A DNA stretch of 62,574 nucleotides, taken from contig NZ_LZMD01000104.1 in NCBI RefSeq assembly GCF_001668575.1, positions 1 through 62,574 of the forward strand, given 5' to 3'. A model generated the notes under the pieces. The model worked only from the letters and a program-made list of their open reading frames with translations. It made no database searches and was not told the origin of the DNA. The DNA comes from Mycobacterium sp. 1164985.4. Its GTDB lineage: Bacteria > Actinomycetota > Actinomycetes > Mycobacteriales > Mycobacteriaceae. Positions 15,052 through 24,828 of this stretch are shown here, piece by piece. The position numbers were made by a program, and so were the translations under genes. Position 1 is the stretch's first letter; every line of letters starts with the position of its first letter.

Positions 15052-18000
15052 GTGACGATCAACGAGCAGCACCGGGTGTCTACCGACCGCACTGAAGGGG
15101 CCCCCCACGCCGGGACCCAGGCCCTCGTCGATCGGCTGAACTCCGGTGAGCCCTATGCGGTGGCCTTCGGCGGCCAGGGCGGTTCGTGGTTGGAAAACCT
15201 CGAGGAGCTGGTCAGCTCGGCCGGCATCGAGTCGGAGCTCGGCGAGGTCGTCGGGGAAGCCGCTCTTCTTCTCGAGCCCGTGGCGCGCGAACTGGTGGTG
15301 GTGCGCCCAATCGGATTCGAGCCCCTCCAGTGGGTGCGTGCGGTCGCCGCGGATGAGCCCCTCCCCCCGACGAAGCAGCTCATCACCGCGGCCATCTCCG
15401 GACCGGGCATTTTGCTGGCGCAGATGGCCGCGATCCGCGCCGCCATCCGCCAGGGTCTCGAGCTGCACGACGTGCCGCCCGTCGCGATGGCCGGGCACTC
15501 CCAGGGCATCATCGCCTGCGAGTCGCTGCGCTCGCGAGGCGTTAAGGACGCCGAACTGTTGGCGCTACTGCAGCTGATCGGCGCGGCCGGGTCGTTGGTC
15601 TCCCGCCGTCGCGGCATGGTCGGCCGCGGGGACAAGTCTCCGATGGTCTCGGTGACGAACGTCGATCCGGACCGCATCGCCGAACTGCTCGAAGAGTTCT
15701 CCCAAGACGTGCGCACCGTGCTGCCGCCGGTCCTGTCGATCCGCAATGGCAGGCGTTCGGTCGTCATCACCGGCACCCCCGAGCAGTTGGGCCGGTTCGA
15801 GCTTTACTGCTCCAAGATCACCGAGAAGGAAGAGGCTGAGCGCAAGAACAAGATCCGCGGCGGCGCCGTTTTCGGCCCGGAGTTTCATGGCATTCAGGTG
15901 GAGGTCGGCTTCCATACCCCGCGACTGGCCGGCGGGGTCGAGGTCGTCGAACGTTGGGCAGAAAAGTGTGGCATCGATGCCGATCTCGCTCACGAGATGA
16001 CCGAGGCGATCTTCGTGCGCCCGATCGATTGGGTTGCCGAGGTGGAGCGGCTTCATCAGGCCGGCGCGAAGTGGATCGTCGACCTGGGCCCCAGCGACAC
16101 CGTGACGCGGCTGACCGCGCCGATCATCCGCGGGCTGGGCGTGGGCATCGTGCCCGTCGCCACGCGGGTCGGGCAGCGCAACCTGTTCACGGTCGGCGCC
16201 GAACCCGAGGTGCCGCCCGCGTGGTCGAGTTATGCGCCCACCACCGTGCGGCTGCCGGACGGATCGGTGAAGCTGTCGACGAAGTTCACCCGGCTGACCG
16301 GGCGCTCGCCGATCCTGCTCGCGGGCATGACCCCCACGACCGTCGACGCCAAGATCGTCGCGGCGGCCGCCAACGCGGGGCACTGGGCCGAGCTCGCCGG
16401 CGGCGGTCAGGTCACCGAGGAGATCTTCACCGACCGCATCGCTGAGCTGACCACCCTGCTCGAGCCGGGCCGCGCGGTGCAGTTCAACTCGTTGTTTCTC
16501 GACCCGTACCTGTGGAAGCTGCAGCTGGGTGGCAAGCGCCTGGTGCAGCGGGCCCGTCAGTCCGGTGCGCCGATCGACGGTGTCGTGGTGTCGGCAGGCA
16601 TCCCCGAACTCGAGGAGGCCGTCGAGCTTATCGACGAGCTCAACACCGTCGGCATCAGCCATGTCGTGTTCAAACCGGGCACGGTCGACCAGATCAAGTC
16701 CGTGATCAAGATCGCGGCCGAGGTGCCGAACAAGGACGTCATCGTCCACATCGAGGGCGGCCGCGCAGGGGGGCACCACTCCTGGGAGGACCTCGACGAC
16801 CTCCTGCTGACGACCTACGGCGAACTGCGCAAGCTGCCGAACATCACTGTCTGCGTCGGCGGCGGCATCGGCACCCCCGAGCGGGCGGCGCAGTACCTGT
16901 CCGGGCGTTGGGCCACCGAGTACGGCTTCCCCGCTATGCCGGTCGACGGGATCCTCCTCGGCACCGCGGCGATGGCGACGCTGGAGGCGACCACGTCCCC
17001 GGCCGTCAAGCGGATGCTGGTCGAGACCACCGGAACCGACCACTGGATCAGCGCCGGAAAGGCAACGGGCGGCATGGCTTCCAGCCGCAGCCAGCTGGGG
17101 GCCGACATCCACGAGATCGACAACGCCGCATCGCGGTGCGGGCGGCTGCTCGACGAGGTCGCCGGCGATGTCGAAGCCGTGGCAGCGCGCCGCGACGAGA
17201 TCATCACCGCGATGGCCGCCACCTGCAAGCCGTACTACGGCGACATCGGCGAGATGACCTACCTGCAATGGCTGCAGCGCTACGTCGAGCTGGCCATCGG
17301 CGACGGCAACAGTACCGCCGACACCAAACTGCCCAACAGTCCGTGGCTGGCCGACACCTGGCGCGACCGGTTCGCCGACATGCTGCACCGCGCAGAAGCC
17401 CGTCTGCATCCGCAGGATTCGGGTCCGATCCCGACGCTGTTCAACGACGTCGCGCTGCTGGATGATCCGCAGCGCGCGATCGCGACGCTCGTGTCGCGCT
17501 ATCCCGAGGCCGAAACGCTGCGGCTGCATCCGGCCGACGTGCCGTGGTTCGTCACGCTGTGCAAGACGCCGGGTAAGCCCGTTAACTTTGTGCCAGTCAT
17601 CGACAAGGACGTGCGGCGGTGGTGGCGCAGTGATTCGCTGTGGCAGGCACACGACGCGCGTTACAGCGCCGACGAGGTGTGCATCATCCCCGGCACCCAG
17701 GCCGTCGCGGGTATCACCCGCGTCGACGAGCCGGTCGGTGAACTGCTCGACCGCTTCGAACAGGCCGCGATCGAGGAGGCGCTAACTGCCGACGGCGACC
17801 CTGTGCCGGTGGTTTCGCGCCGGCAGGCGCGCGCCGACGTCACCGGACCGCTCGCGGTGGTGCTGGACTCGCCGGACGTGCTGTGGGCGGGCCGCATCGC
17901 AATCAACCCAGTACACCGGATCGGCGCACCCGAGGAGTGGCAAGCCAACGAGAATCGCACCGCGACGCACCCGTCCACCGGCGCCCGCCTCGAGCTCAGC

Positions 18001-21000
18001 GGCGACCGGGTGACCCTGAGCGTCCCGCTGTCCGGAACCTGGATTGACATCCCGTTCACCCTGCCCGCGTGCACCGTCAACGGCGGCATGCCGGTCGTCA
18101 CGGTCGAAGATGCTTCGGCCGCAATGCGTTCCGTGCTCATCATTGCCGCGGGCGTGGACGGACCCGACGCGTTGCCGCCGGTGCAGGACAACACCGCGAC
18201 GGTGACGGCCGATTGGGATCCCGAACGCGTCGCCGACCACACCGGCGTGACCGCGACGTTCGGCGCCCCGCTCGCGCCCGGCCTGACTCTGGTGCCCGAC
18301 GCGCTCGTCGGCCACTGCTGGCCCGCGGTGTTCGCCGCGATCGGCTCGGCCCTCACCGACGACGGCTTCCCCGTCGTCGAGGGCCTGCTGAGCCTGGTGC
18401 ACCTCGACCACGCCGCGCACCTGGTGGCACCGATGCCCAAGCAGCGAGCCGAACTGACCGTCACTGCAACGGCTTCCGCGGCGACCGACACCGAGTACGG
18501 CCGCGTCGTGCCGGTGTCGGTGGAGATCCGTGACGCCGACAACACGGTGCTGGCCAAGCTCGAGGAGCGCTTTGCAATACGCGGTCGCACCGGTGCGGCC
18601 GAACTCGTCGATCCGCCACGGGCGGGTGGGGCGATCACCGAGAATGCGACCGACACACCGCGGCGGCGTCGTCGCGACGTCACCGTCATCGCGCCGACCG
18701 ACATGAGCGCCTTCGCCATGGTGTCCGGTGACCACAACCCGATCCACACCGACCGCGCCGCCGCGCTGTTGGCCGGCTTGAAATCTCCCATCGTGCACGG
18801 CATGTGGCTCTCGGCGGCCGCGCAGCACGTTGTAGCCGCCACCGACGGCAAGCCCGCCCCGCCGGCACATGTCGTCGGCTGGACGGCCCGGTTCCTCGGC
18901 ATGGTGCTCCCTGGCGACGAAGTCGACTTCCGCGTCGACCGCGTCGGAATTGACCGTGGCGCAGAGATCGTCGAGGTATTGGCGAAGGTGGCAGGCGAGC
19001 TCGTGATGTCGGCGACTGCTCAGCTGGCCGCACCGAAGACCGTCTATGCGTTCCCGGGACAGGGCATCCAGCACAAGGGCATGGGCATGGAGGTGCGGGC
19101 TCGTTCCAAGGCAGCCCGCAAGGTGTGGGACACCGCGGACAGGTTCACTCGTGACACGCTGGGTTTCTCGGTCCTACACGTCGTGCGTGACAACCCGACC
19201 AGCCTCATCGCCAGCGGCGTGCATTACCACCATCCCGACGGTGTGCTGTTCTTGACGCAGTTCACCCAGGTCGCGATGGCTACGGTGGCCGCCGCTCAGG
19301 TTGCGGAGATGCGCGAACAGGGCGCGTTCGTCGAAGATGCGATCGCCTGCGGTCACTCCGTCGGCGAGTACACCGCGCTGGCCTGTGTCAGCGGCGTCTA
19401 CGAACTGGAAGGCCTGCTAGAGGCCGTCTTCCATCGTGGGAGCAAGATGCATGACATCGTGCCCCGCGACCACCTGGGCCGGTCGAATTACCGACTCGCC
19501 GCGATCCGGCCTTCGCAGATCGGTCTTGATGACGCCGACGTGGACGCTTTTATTGCCGAAATTTCCTCGCGCACAGGGGAATTTTTGGAGATCGTGAACT
19601 TCAACCTGCGCGGATCGCAGTATGCGATCGCGGGCACGGTGCGTGGGCTCGAGGCACTGGAGCAGGAGGTCGAGCGGCGACGCGAGATCACCGGCGGCAA
19701 GCGGTCGTTCATCCTGGTACCTGGAATCGACGTGCCGTTCCACTCGAGTGTTCTGCGGGTTGGCGTCGCCGATTTCCGTCGCGCCCTAGAACGAGTGATT
19801 CCGTTCGGGAAGGATCCCCGCCTCGTCGTCGGCCGATACATCCCCAACCTTGTGCCCCGCCCCTTCACCCTCGACCGCGACTTCATCGAAGAAATCCGGT
19901 CGCTCGTGCCCGCCGAACCGCTCGACGAGGTTCTGGCCGACTACGACACCTGGCGAAATGAGCGGCCCGCCGAACTGTGCCGCAAGATCATCATTGAACT
20001 GCTGGCCTGGCAGTTCGCCAGTCCGGTGCGCTGGATCGAAACCCAAGATCTGTTGTTCATCGAGGAAGCGGCGGGTGGCCTCGGCATCGAGCGCTTCGTG
20101 GAGATCGGGGTGAAATCCTCGCCGACCGTTGCGGGTTTGGCAGCTAACACTTTGAAGTTGCCCGAGTACTCACACAGCACGGTTGACGTACTCAATGCCG
20201 AACGCGATGCGGCGGTGCTGTTCGCCACCGACACCGATCCCGAGCCGGAGCTCGACGACGAGCCGGCACCGGCCCCGGCATCCGAAGCCGCCGCACCCGT
20301 CGAGACGGCCGCGCCGGCCGCCCCGGCAGCCGCACCGGCGGCACCCGCCGGTGGGCCCCGTCCGGACGACCTGACATTCGATGCCGCCGACGCCACCACG
20401 GCGCTGATCGCGCTGTCGGCCAAGATGCGCATCGACCAGATCGAGCCGCTGGACTCCATCGAGTCGATCACCGACGGTGCGTCGTCGCGGCGTAACCAGC
20501 TGCTCGTCGACCTGGGCTCCGAGCTTAACCTCGGCGCCATCGACGGTGCGGGGGAGGCCGACCTGGCGGCGCTCAAGGGCCAGGTCACCAAGCTGGCCAG
20601 GACCTACAAGCCGTTCGGCCCGGTGCTGTCCGACGCGGTCAACGACCAGTTGCGGACCGTCTTCGGGCCCTCCGGCAAGCGCCCCGCCTACATCGGCGAG
20701 CGGGTCACCAAGACCTGGGAGCTGGGTCCGGGCTGGGTCAAGCACGTCACCGTCGAGGTCGCGCTGGGCACCCGCGAGGGCACCAGCGTTCGCGGTGGTG
20801 AGCTCGGCGGTTTGCACGATGGCGCACTGGCCGACGCTGCGACCGTCGACAAGGTCATCGACAGCGCGGTCGCCGCGGTGGCGGCCCGGCGCGGGGTGGC
20901 GGTGTCGTTGCCGTCCGCCGGTGGCGCGAGCGGGGGCGTGGTGGATTCCGCCGCGCTGACCGAGTTCGCCGAGCGGGTCACCGGCCGCGACGGCGTGCTC

Positions 21001-24000
21001 GCCTCGGCGGCGCGGATGATCCTCGGGCAGCTCGGCCTCGATACCCCGGTTCCCGTTCCGGAGGGCACCGACGCCGAACTCATCGACCTGGTCACCGCCG
21101 AACTCGGTTCGGACTGGCCGCGTCTGGTGGCGCCCGCGTTCGACGGCCGCAAGGCGGTGCTCTTCGACGACCGCTGGGCCAGCGCGCGTGAGGATCTCGC
21201 CAAGCTGTGGCTCTACGACGAGGACGAGATCGACCGCGACTGGCAGCGACTCTCGGAACGCTTCGAGGGCGCGGGCCACGTGGTCGGCACGCAGGCCACC
21301 TGGTGGCAGGGCAAGGCGCTGGCGGCGGGTCGCAATATCCATGCGTCCCTGTACGGCCGCGCCGCTGCGGGTGCCGAGAACCCGGGCACCGGGCGCTACA
21401 GCCATGAGGTCGCCGTCGTCACTGGCGCGTCTAAGGGCTCGATCGCCGCGTCCGTGGTCGCGCAGCTGCTCGACGGCGGCGCGACCGTGATCGCGACGAC
21501 GTCGCGGCTCGACGACGACCGGTTGGCCTTCTACCGCAACCTCTATCGGGACAGCGCCCGCTGGAACGCGAAGCTGTGGGTGGTGCCCGCCAACATGGCG
21601 TCCTACACCGACATCGACGCGCTGGTGCAGTGGGTCGGCACAGAGCAGACCGAAAGCCTTGGGCCGCAGTCGATCCACATCAAAGATGCCCAGACGCCGA
21701 CGTTGCTGTTCCCGTTCGCCGCACCGCGGGTCGCGGGCGATCTGTCCGACGCCGGGGCGCGCGCCGAGATGGAGATGAAGGTGCTGCTGTGGGCCGTGCA
21801 ACGGCTGATCGGCGGGCTGTCTCACATCGGCGCCGAGCGCGACATCGCCGCGCGCCTGCACGTCGTGCTGCCCGGTTCGCCGAACCGCGGCATGTTCGGC
21901 GGCGACGGAGCCTACGGCGAGGCGAAGTCCGCGCTGGACGCGCTGGTGTCCCGGTGGAAGGCCGAATCATCGTGGGCGCAGCGGGTTTCGTTGGCGCACG
22001 CGCTGATCGGGTGGACCAAGGGCACCGGCCTGATGGGCCACAACGACGCGATCGTCGGGGCTGTCGAAGACGCCGGTGTGCGCACGTTCACCACCGATGA
22101 GATGGCGAGCATGTTGCTGGGCCTGTGCGACATCGAGGCCAAGGTGGCGGCGGCGCATGAGCCGCTGCAGGCGGACTTCACCGGCGGGCTGGCCGACGTC
22201 GACATCGACATGGCCGAGCTGGCCGCCAAGGCCCGCGAAGAGATGGTGACCGAAAGCCACACCGAGGACAGCGATCCCGAGGGCACCGTCCGCGCCCTGC
22301 CGTCGCCGCCGCGCGGTTACAAGTCCGCGCCGCCGCCCGAATGGCCGGAGGTCGACATGGACCCCGCCGACATGGTGGTCATCGTCGGCGGCGCAGAACT
22401 CGGGCCGTACGGTTCCTCGCGAACCCGCTTCGAGATGGAGGTCGAGAACGAGCTGTCGGCCGCTGGTGTGCTCGAGCTGGCGTGGACGACCGGGCTGGTC
22501 AAGTGGGAGGACGATCCCACGCCGGGCTGGTACGACACCGTGTCGGGCGAGTTGGTCGACGAGGGCGAGCTGGTCGAGCGCTACCACGACGCCGTGGTCG
22601 AGCGGGTCGGCATCCGCGAGTGGGTTGATGACGGAGCGATCGACCCGGATCACGCGTCGCCGCTTCTGGTTTCGGTCTTCCTCGACAAGGACTTCACCTT
22701 CGTCGTGTCGTCGGAGGCTGAGGCTCGCGGATTCCTGAAGCACGATCCGGAGCACACCGTGATCGCCCCCGTACCCGACAGCGGCGATTGGCAGGTGACC
22801 CGGAAGGCGGGCACCGAGGTTCGGGTTCCGCGGAAGGTCAAGCTGTCCCGCACGGTCGGCGCGCAGATCCCCACCGGGTTCGACCCGATGGTGTACGGCG
22901 TCAGCCAGGAGATGATGAACTCCATTGACCGGCTGGCCATCTGGAACCTGGTCACCACTGTCGATGCGTTTCTGTCGGCCGGGTTCACGCCCGCGGAGCT
23001 GATGCGGTGGGTGCATCCCAGCCTGGTGGCCAGCACGCAGGGCACCGGCATGGGCGGCATGACGTCGATGCAGACGATGTACCACGGCAACCTGCTGGGC
23101 CGGAACAAGCCGAACGACATCCTGCAGGAGGTCCTGCCGAACGTCATCGCCGGGCACGTCGTCCAGAGTTATATCGGCAGTTACGGGGCGATGATTCACC
23201 CGGTCGGCGCCTGTGCGACGGCGGCCATCTCGGTCGAGGAGGGCGTCGACAAGATCAAGCTCGGCAAGGCCGAGTTCGTGGTCGCGGGCGGATACGACGA
23301 CACGACCCTCGAGGCGGTCATCGGCTTCGGCGACATGGCCGCCACCGCCGACACCGAGATGATGCGAGCCCGTGGCATCAGCGACTCGAAATTCTCCCGC
23401 GCCAACGACCGTCGCCGCCTCGGCTTCGTCGAGGGCCAGGGCGGCGGGACCATCCTGCTGGCCCGCGGCGATCTCGCGCTCCAGATGGGACTGCCGGTGC
23501 TCGCGGTGGTGGGCTACGTGTCGTCGTTCGGCGACGGTGTGCACACCTCGATCCCGGCGCCGGGCCTCGGCGCGCTTGCCGCCGGCCGCGGGGGACGCGC
23601 GTCGCAGTTGGCCCGATCGCTGGCTCAGCTCGGCGTCGGTCCCGACGACATCGCGGTGGTCTCCAAGCACGACACGTCGACGCTGGCCAACGACCCCAAC
23701 GAGACCGAGCTGCACGAGCGGCTCGCCGACGCGCTGGGCCGCTCGGAGGGCGCGCCGCTGTTCGTGGTGTCGCAGAAGAGCCTGACAGGCCACTCGAAGG
23801 GCGGTGCGGCGGCGTTCCAGATGATGGGGCTGTGCCAGATCCTGCGTGACGGCGTCATCCCGCCGAACCGCAGCCTGGACTGTGTCGACGACGAGCTCGC
23901 GGGCTCCGCGCACATGGTGTGGCTGCGCGACACGCTGCACTTCGGCGGGTCGTTCCCGCTCAAGGCGGGGCTGATCACCAGCCTGGGCTTCGGTCACGTG

Positions 24001-24273
24001 TCCGGCCTGATCGCGTTGGTGCATCCGCAGGCGTTCCTCGCCGCGCTGACCCACGAGCAGCGTGCTGATTACAAGCAGCGCGCGGACGCACGGGTGCTGG
24101 CCGGTCAACACCGGCTCGCGTCGGCGATCGCCGGCGGCAAGCCGTTGTACGAGAAGCCGGTGGACCGCCGGTTCGGCCCCGAGGGACCGGAGAAGCCGCG
24201 GGAAGCCGCGATGCTTCTCGATCCGGACTCGCGACTCGGCGACGACGACGTGTATGTGCCCGCGCAGGCATGA
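15052..24273 (+). CDS. fas: Type I fatty acid synthase (multifunctional, single chain)
   Basis: The protein has 3073 residues, close to the roughly 3070 of M. tuberculosis Fas. It makes the C16-C26 acyl-CoA pool that feeds phospholipids and, through FAS-II, mycolic acids. Domains in order: acetyl/acyl transferase (AGHSQG, Ser150), enoyl reductase (about 430-900), MaoC-type dehydratase (SGDHNPIHTD, His1228), malonyl/palmitoyl transferase (GHSVGEY, Ser1436), a linker of Ala/Pro/Glu (about 1720-1770), acyl carrier domain with the pantetheine Ser in TDGASSRRNQ (1811 or 1812), ketoreductase (VVTGASKGSIAA, about 2121), and ketosynthase (active Cys2721 in GACATAAIS; later KHDTSTLANDPNE and LTGHSKGGAA). 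The GTG start at 15052 was chosen because MTINEQHRVSTDR matches the known N-terminus; in-frame codons upstream are also possible. acpS follows 15 bases downstream. Confidence 0.97.
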   Translation: MTINEQHRVSTDRTEGAPHAGTQALVDRLNSGEPYAVAFGGQGGSWLENLEELVSSAGIESELGEVVGEAALLLEPVARELVVVRPIGFEPLQWVRAVAADEPLPPTKQLITAAISGPGILLAQMAAIRAAIRQGLELHDVPPVAMAGHSQGIIACESLRSRGVKDAELLALLQLIGAAGSLVSRRRGMVGRGDKSPMVSVTNVDPDRIAELLEEFSQDVRTVLPPVLSIRNGRRSVVITGTPEQLGRFELYCSKITEKEEAERKNKIRGGAVFGPEFHGIQVEVGFHTPRLAGGVEVVERWAEKCGIDADLAHEMTEAIFVRPIDWVAEVERLHQAGAKWIVDLGPSDTVTRLTAPIIRGLGVGIVPVATRVGQRNLFTVGAEPEVPPAWSSYAPTTVRLPDGSVKLSTKFTRLTGRSPILLAGMTPTTVDAKIVAAAANAGHWAELAGGGQVTEEIFTDRIAELTTLLEPGRAVQFNSLFLDPYLWKLQLGGKRLVQRARQSGAPIDGVVVSAGIPELEEAVELIDELNTVGISHVVFKPGTVDQIKSVIKIAAEVPNKDVIVHIEGGRAGGHHSWEDLDDLLLTTYGELRKLPNITVCVGGGIGTPERAAQYLSGRWATEYGFPAMPVDGILLGTAAMATLEATTSPAVKRMLVETTGTDHWISAGKATGGMASSRSQLGADIHEIDNAASRCGRLLDEVAGDVEAVAARRDEIITAMAATCKPYYGDIGEMTYLQWLQRYVELAIGDGNSTADTKLPNSPWLADTWRDRFADMLHRAEARLHPQDSGPIPTLFNDVALLDDPQRAIATLVSRYPEAETLRLHPADVPWFVTLCKTPGKPVNFVPVIDKDVRRWWRSDSLWQAHDARYSADEVCIIPGTQAVAGITRVDEPVGELLDRFEQAAIEEALTADGDPVPVVSRRQARADVTGPLAVVLDSPDVLWAGRIAINPVHRIGAPEEWQANENRTATHPSTGARLELSGDRVTLSVPLSGTWIDIPFTLPACTVNGGMPVVTVEDASAAMRSVLIIAAGVDGPDALPPVQDNTATVTADWDPERVADHTGVTATFGAPLAPGLTLVPDALVGHCWPAVFAAIGSALTDDGFPVVEGLLSLVHLDHAAHLVAPMPKQRAELTVTATASAATDTEYGRVVPVSVEIRDADNTVLAKLEERFAIRGRTGAAELVDPPRAGGAITENATDTPRRRRRDVTVIAPTDMSAFAMVSGDHNPIHTDRAAALLAGLKSPIVHGMWLSAAAQHVVAATDGKPAPPAHVVGWTARFLGMVLPGDEVDFRVDRVGIDRGAEIVEVLAKVAGELVMSATAQLAAPKTVYAFPGQGIQHKGMGMEVRARSKAARKVWDTADRFTRDTLGFSVLHVVRDNPTSLIASGVHYHHPDGVLFLTQFTQVAMATVAAAQVAEMREQGAFVEDAIACGHSVGEYTALACVSGVYELEGLLEAVFHRGSKMHDIVPRDHLGRSNYRLAAIRPSQIGLDDADVDAFIAEISSRTGEFLEIVNFNLRGSQYAIAGTVRGLEALEQEVERRREITGGKRSFILVPGIDVPFHSSVLRVGVADFRRALERVIPFGKDPRLVVGRYIPNLVPRPFTLDRDFIEEIRSLVPAEPLDEVLADYDTWRNERPAELCRKIIIELLAWQFASPVRWIETQDLLFIEEAAGGLGIERFVEIGVKSSPTVAGLAANTLKLPEYSHSTVDVLNAERDAAVLFATDTDPEPELDDEPAPAPASEAAAPVETAAPAAPAAAPAAPAGGPRPDDLTFDAADATTALIALSAKMRIDQIEPLDSIESITDGASSRRNQLLVDLGSELNLGAIDGAGEADLAALKGQVTKLARTYKPFGPVLSDAVNDQLRTVFGPSGKRPAYIGERVTKTWELGPGWVKHVTVEVALGTREGTSVRGGELGGLHDGALADAATVDKVIDSAVAAVAARRGVAVSLPSAGGASGGVVDSAALTEFAERVTGRDGVLASAARMILGQLGLDTPVPVPEGTDAELIDLVTAELGSDWPRLVAPAFDGRKAVLFDDRWASAREDLAKLWLYDEDEIDRDWQRLSERFEGAGHVVGTQATWWQGKALAAGRNIHASLYGRAAAGAENPGTGRYSHEVAVVTGASKGSIAASVVAQLLDGGATVIATTSRLDDDRLAFYRNLYRDSARWNAKLWVVPANMASYTDIDALVQWVGTEQTESLGPQSIHIKDAQTPTLLFPFAAPRVAGDLSDAGARAEMEMKVLLWAVQRLIGGLSHIGAERDIAARLHVVLPGSPNRGMFGGDGAYGEAKSALDALVSRWKAESSWAQRVSLAHALIGWTKGTGLMGHNDAIVGAVEDAGVRTFTTDEMASMLLGLCDIEAKVAAAHEPLQADFTGGLADVDIDMAELAAKAREEMVTESHTEDSDPEGTVRALPSPPRGYKSAPPPEWPEVDMDPADMVVIVGGAELGPYGSSRTRFEMEVENELSAAGVLELAWTTGLVKWEDDPTPGWYDTVSGELVDEGELVERYHDAVVERVGIREWVDDGAIDPDHASPLLVSVFLDKDFTFVVSSEAEARGFLKHDPEHTVIAPVPDSGDWQVTRKAGTEVRVPRKVKLSRTVGAQIPTGFDPMVYGVSQEMMNSIDRLAIWNLVTTVDAFLSAGFTPAELMRWVHPSLVASTQGTGMGGMTSMQTMYHGNLLGRNKPNDILQEVLPNVIAGHVVQSYIGSYGAMIHPVGACATAAISVEEGVDKIKLGKAEFVVAGGYDDTTLEAVIGFGDMAATADTEMMRARGISDSKFSRANDRRRLGFVEGQGGGTILLARGDLALQMGLPVLAVVGYVSSFGDGVHTSIPAPGLGALAAGRGGRASQLARSLAQLGVGPDDIAVVSKHDTSTLANDPNETELHERLADALGRSEGAPLFVVSQKSLTGHSKGGAAAFQMMGLCQILRDGVIPPNRSLDCVDDELAGSAHMVWLRDTLHFGGSFPLKAGLITSLGFGHVSGLIALVHPQAFLAALTHEQRADYKQRADARVLAGQHRLASAIAGGKPLYEKPVDRRFGPEGPEKPREAAMLLDPDSRLGDDDVYVPAQA

Positions 24274-24288
24274 GATAACGTTCGGCCC

Positions 24289-24681
24289 ATGGCGATAGTC
24301 GGGGTGGGGATCGACCTGGTCTCCATTCCCGAGTTCGCCGAGCAGGTCGATCAGCCGGGAACGGTTTTCGCCGAGACGTTCACGCCGGGTGAGCGCCGCG
24401 ACGCCGCCGACAAGAGTTCGTCAGCGGCGCGGCACCTCGCGGCGCGGTGGGCGGCGAAGGAGGCCGTGATCAAGGCGTGGTCGGGGTCGCGCTTCGCCAG
24501 GCGCCCGGTGCTGCCCGAGGGCATCCACCGCGACATCGAGGTCATCACCGACATGTGGGGCAGACCGAAGGTGCGTCTATCGGGAGCGATCGCCGAGCAT
24601 CTGAAGAACGTGACGATCCATCTGTCGTTGACGCACGAGGCGGATACGGCCGCCGCGGTCGCCATCCTCGAAGAGCGCTGA
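24289..24681 (+). CDS. acpS: Holo-[acyl-carrier-protein] synthase (4'-phosphopantetheinyl transferase)
   Basis: The protein has 130 residues. The start motif VGVGIDLVSIPEF holds the metal-binding Asp, and RHLAARWAAKEAVIKAW holds the second acidic metal ligand and the Lys. LSLTHEADTAAA closes the fold. It transfers phosphopantetheine from CoA to the carrier Ser of Fas. Mycobacterial Fas lacks the transferase domain fused in fungal FAS, so this separate gene, 15 bases downstream of fas, completes the enzyme. Confidence 0.95.
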   Translation: MAIVGVGIDLVSIPEFAEQVDQPGTVFAETFTPGERRDAADKSSSAARHLAARWAAKEAVIKAWSGSRFARRPVLPEGIHRDIEVITDMWGRPKVRLSGAIAEHLKNVTIHLSLTHEADTAAAVAILEER

Positions 24682-24685
24682 CCCC

Positions 24686-24723
24686 AGTCTCCGCGCGGGC
24701 CCACACCCAAGTCTCCGCGCGGG
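24686..24723. repeat. Short tandem direct repeat after acpS
   Basis: AGTCTCCGCGCGGG occurs at 24686-24699 and again at 24710-24723, within an imperfect 24-base tandem duplication in the 147-base gap between acpS and the peptidase gene. No function is evident. Confidence 0.6.
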
Positions 24724-24828
24724 TCCGTGTTCCCCTCGCAAGCGGTGGGCCCAGCACACGACACGCCGCACTTTGCTGGCACTTTGCGGTCGCTCGCGGT
24801 GGGTGAGTGACCCGCTAGTGTCGTCTTC

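Noticed and set aside
15565..17652. Very long minus-strand frame inside fas
   Set aside because: A shadow frame of high-GC coding sequence; it has no family pattern and is fully inside fas.
20270..20350. Low-complexity Ala/Pro repeat in fas as a possible tandem-repeat element
   Set aside because: It encodes the flexible linker before the acyl carrier domain, which occurs in all mycobacterial Fas proteins.
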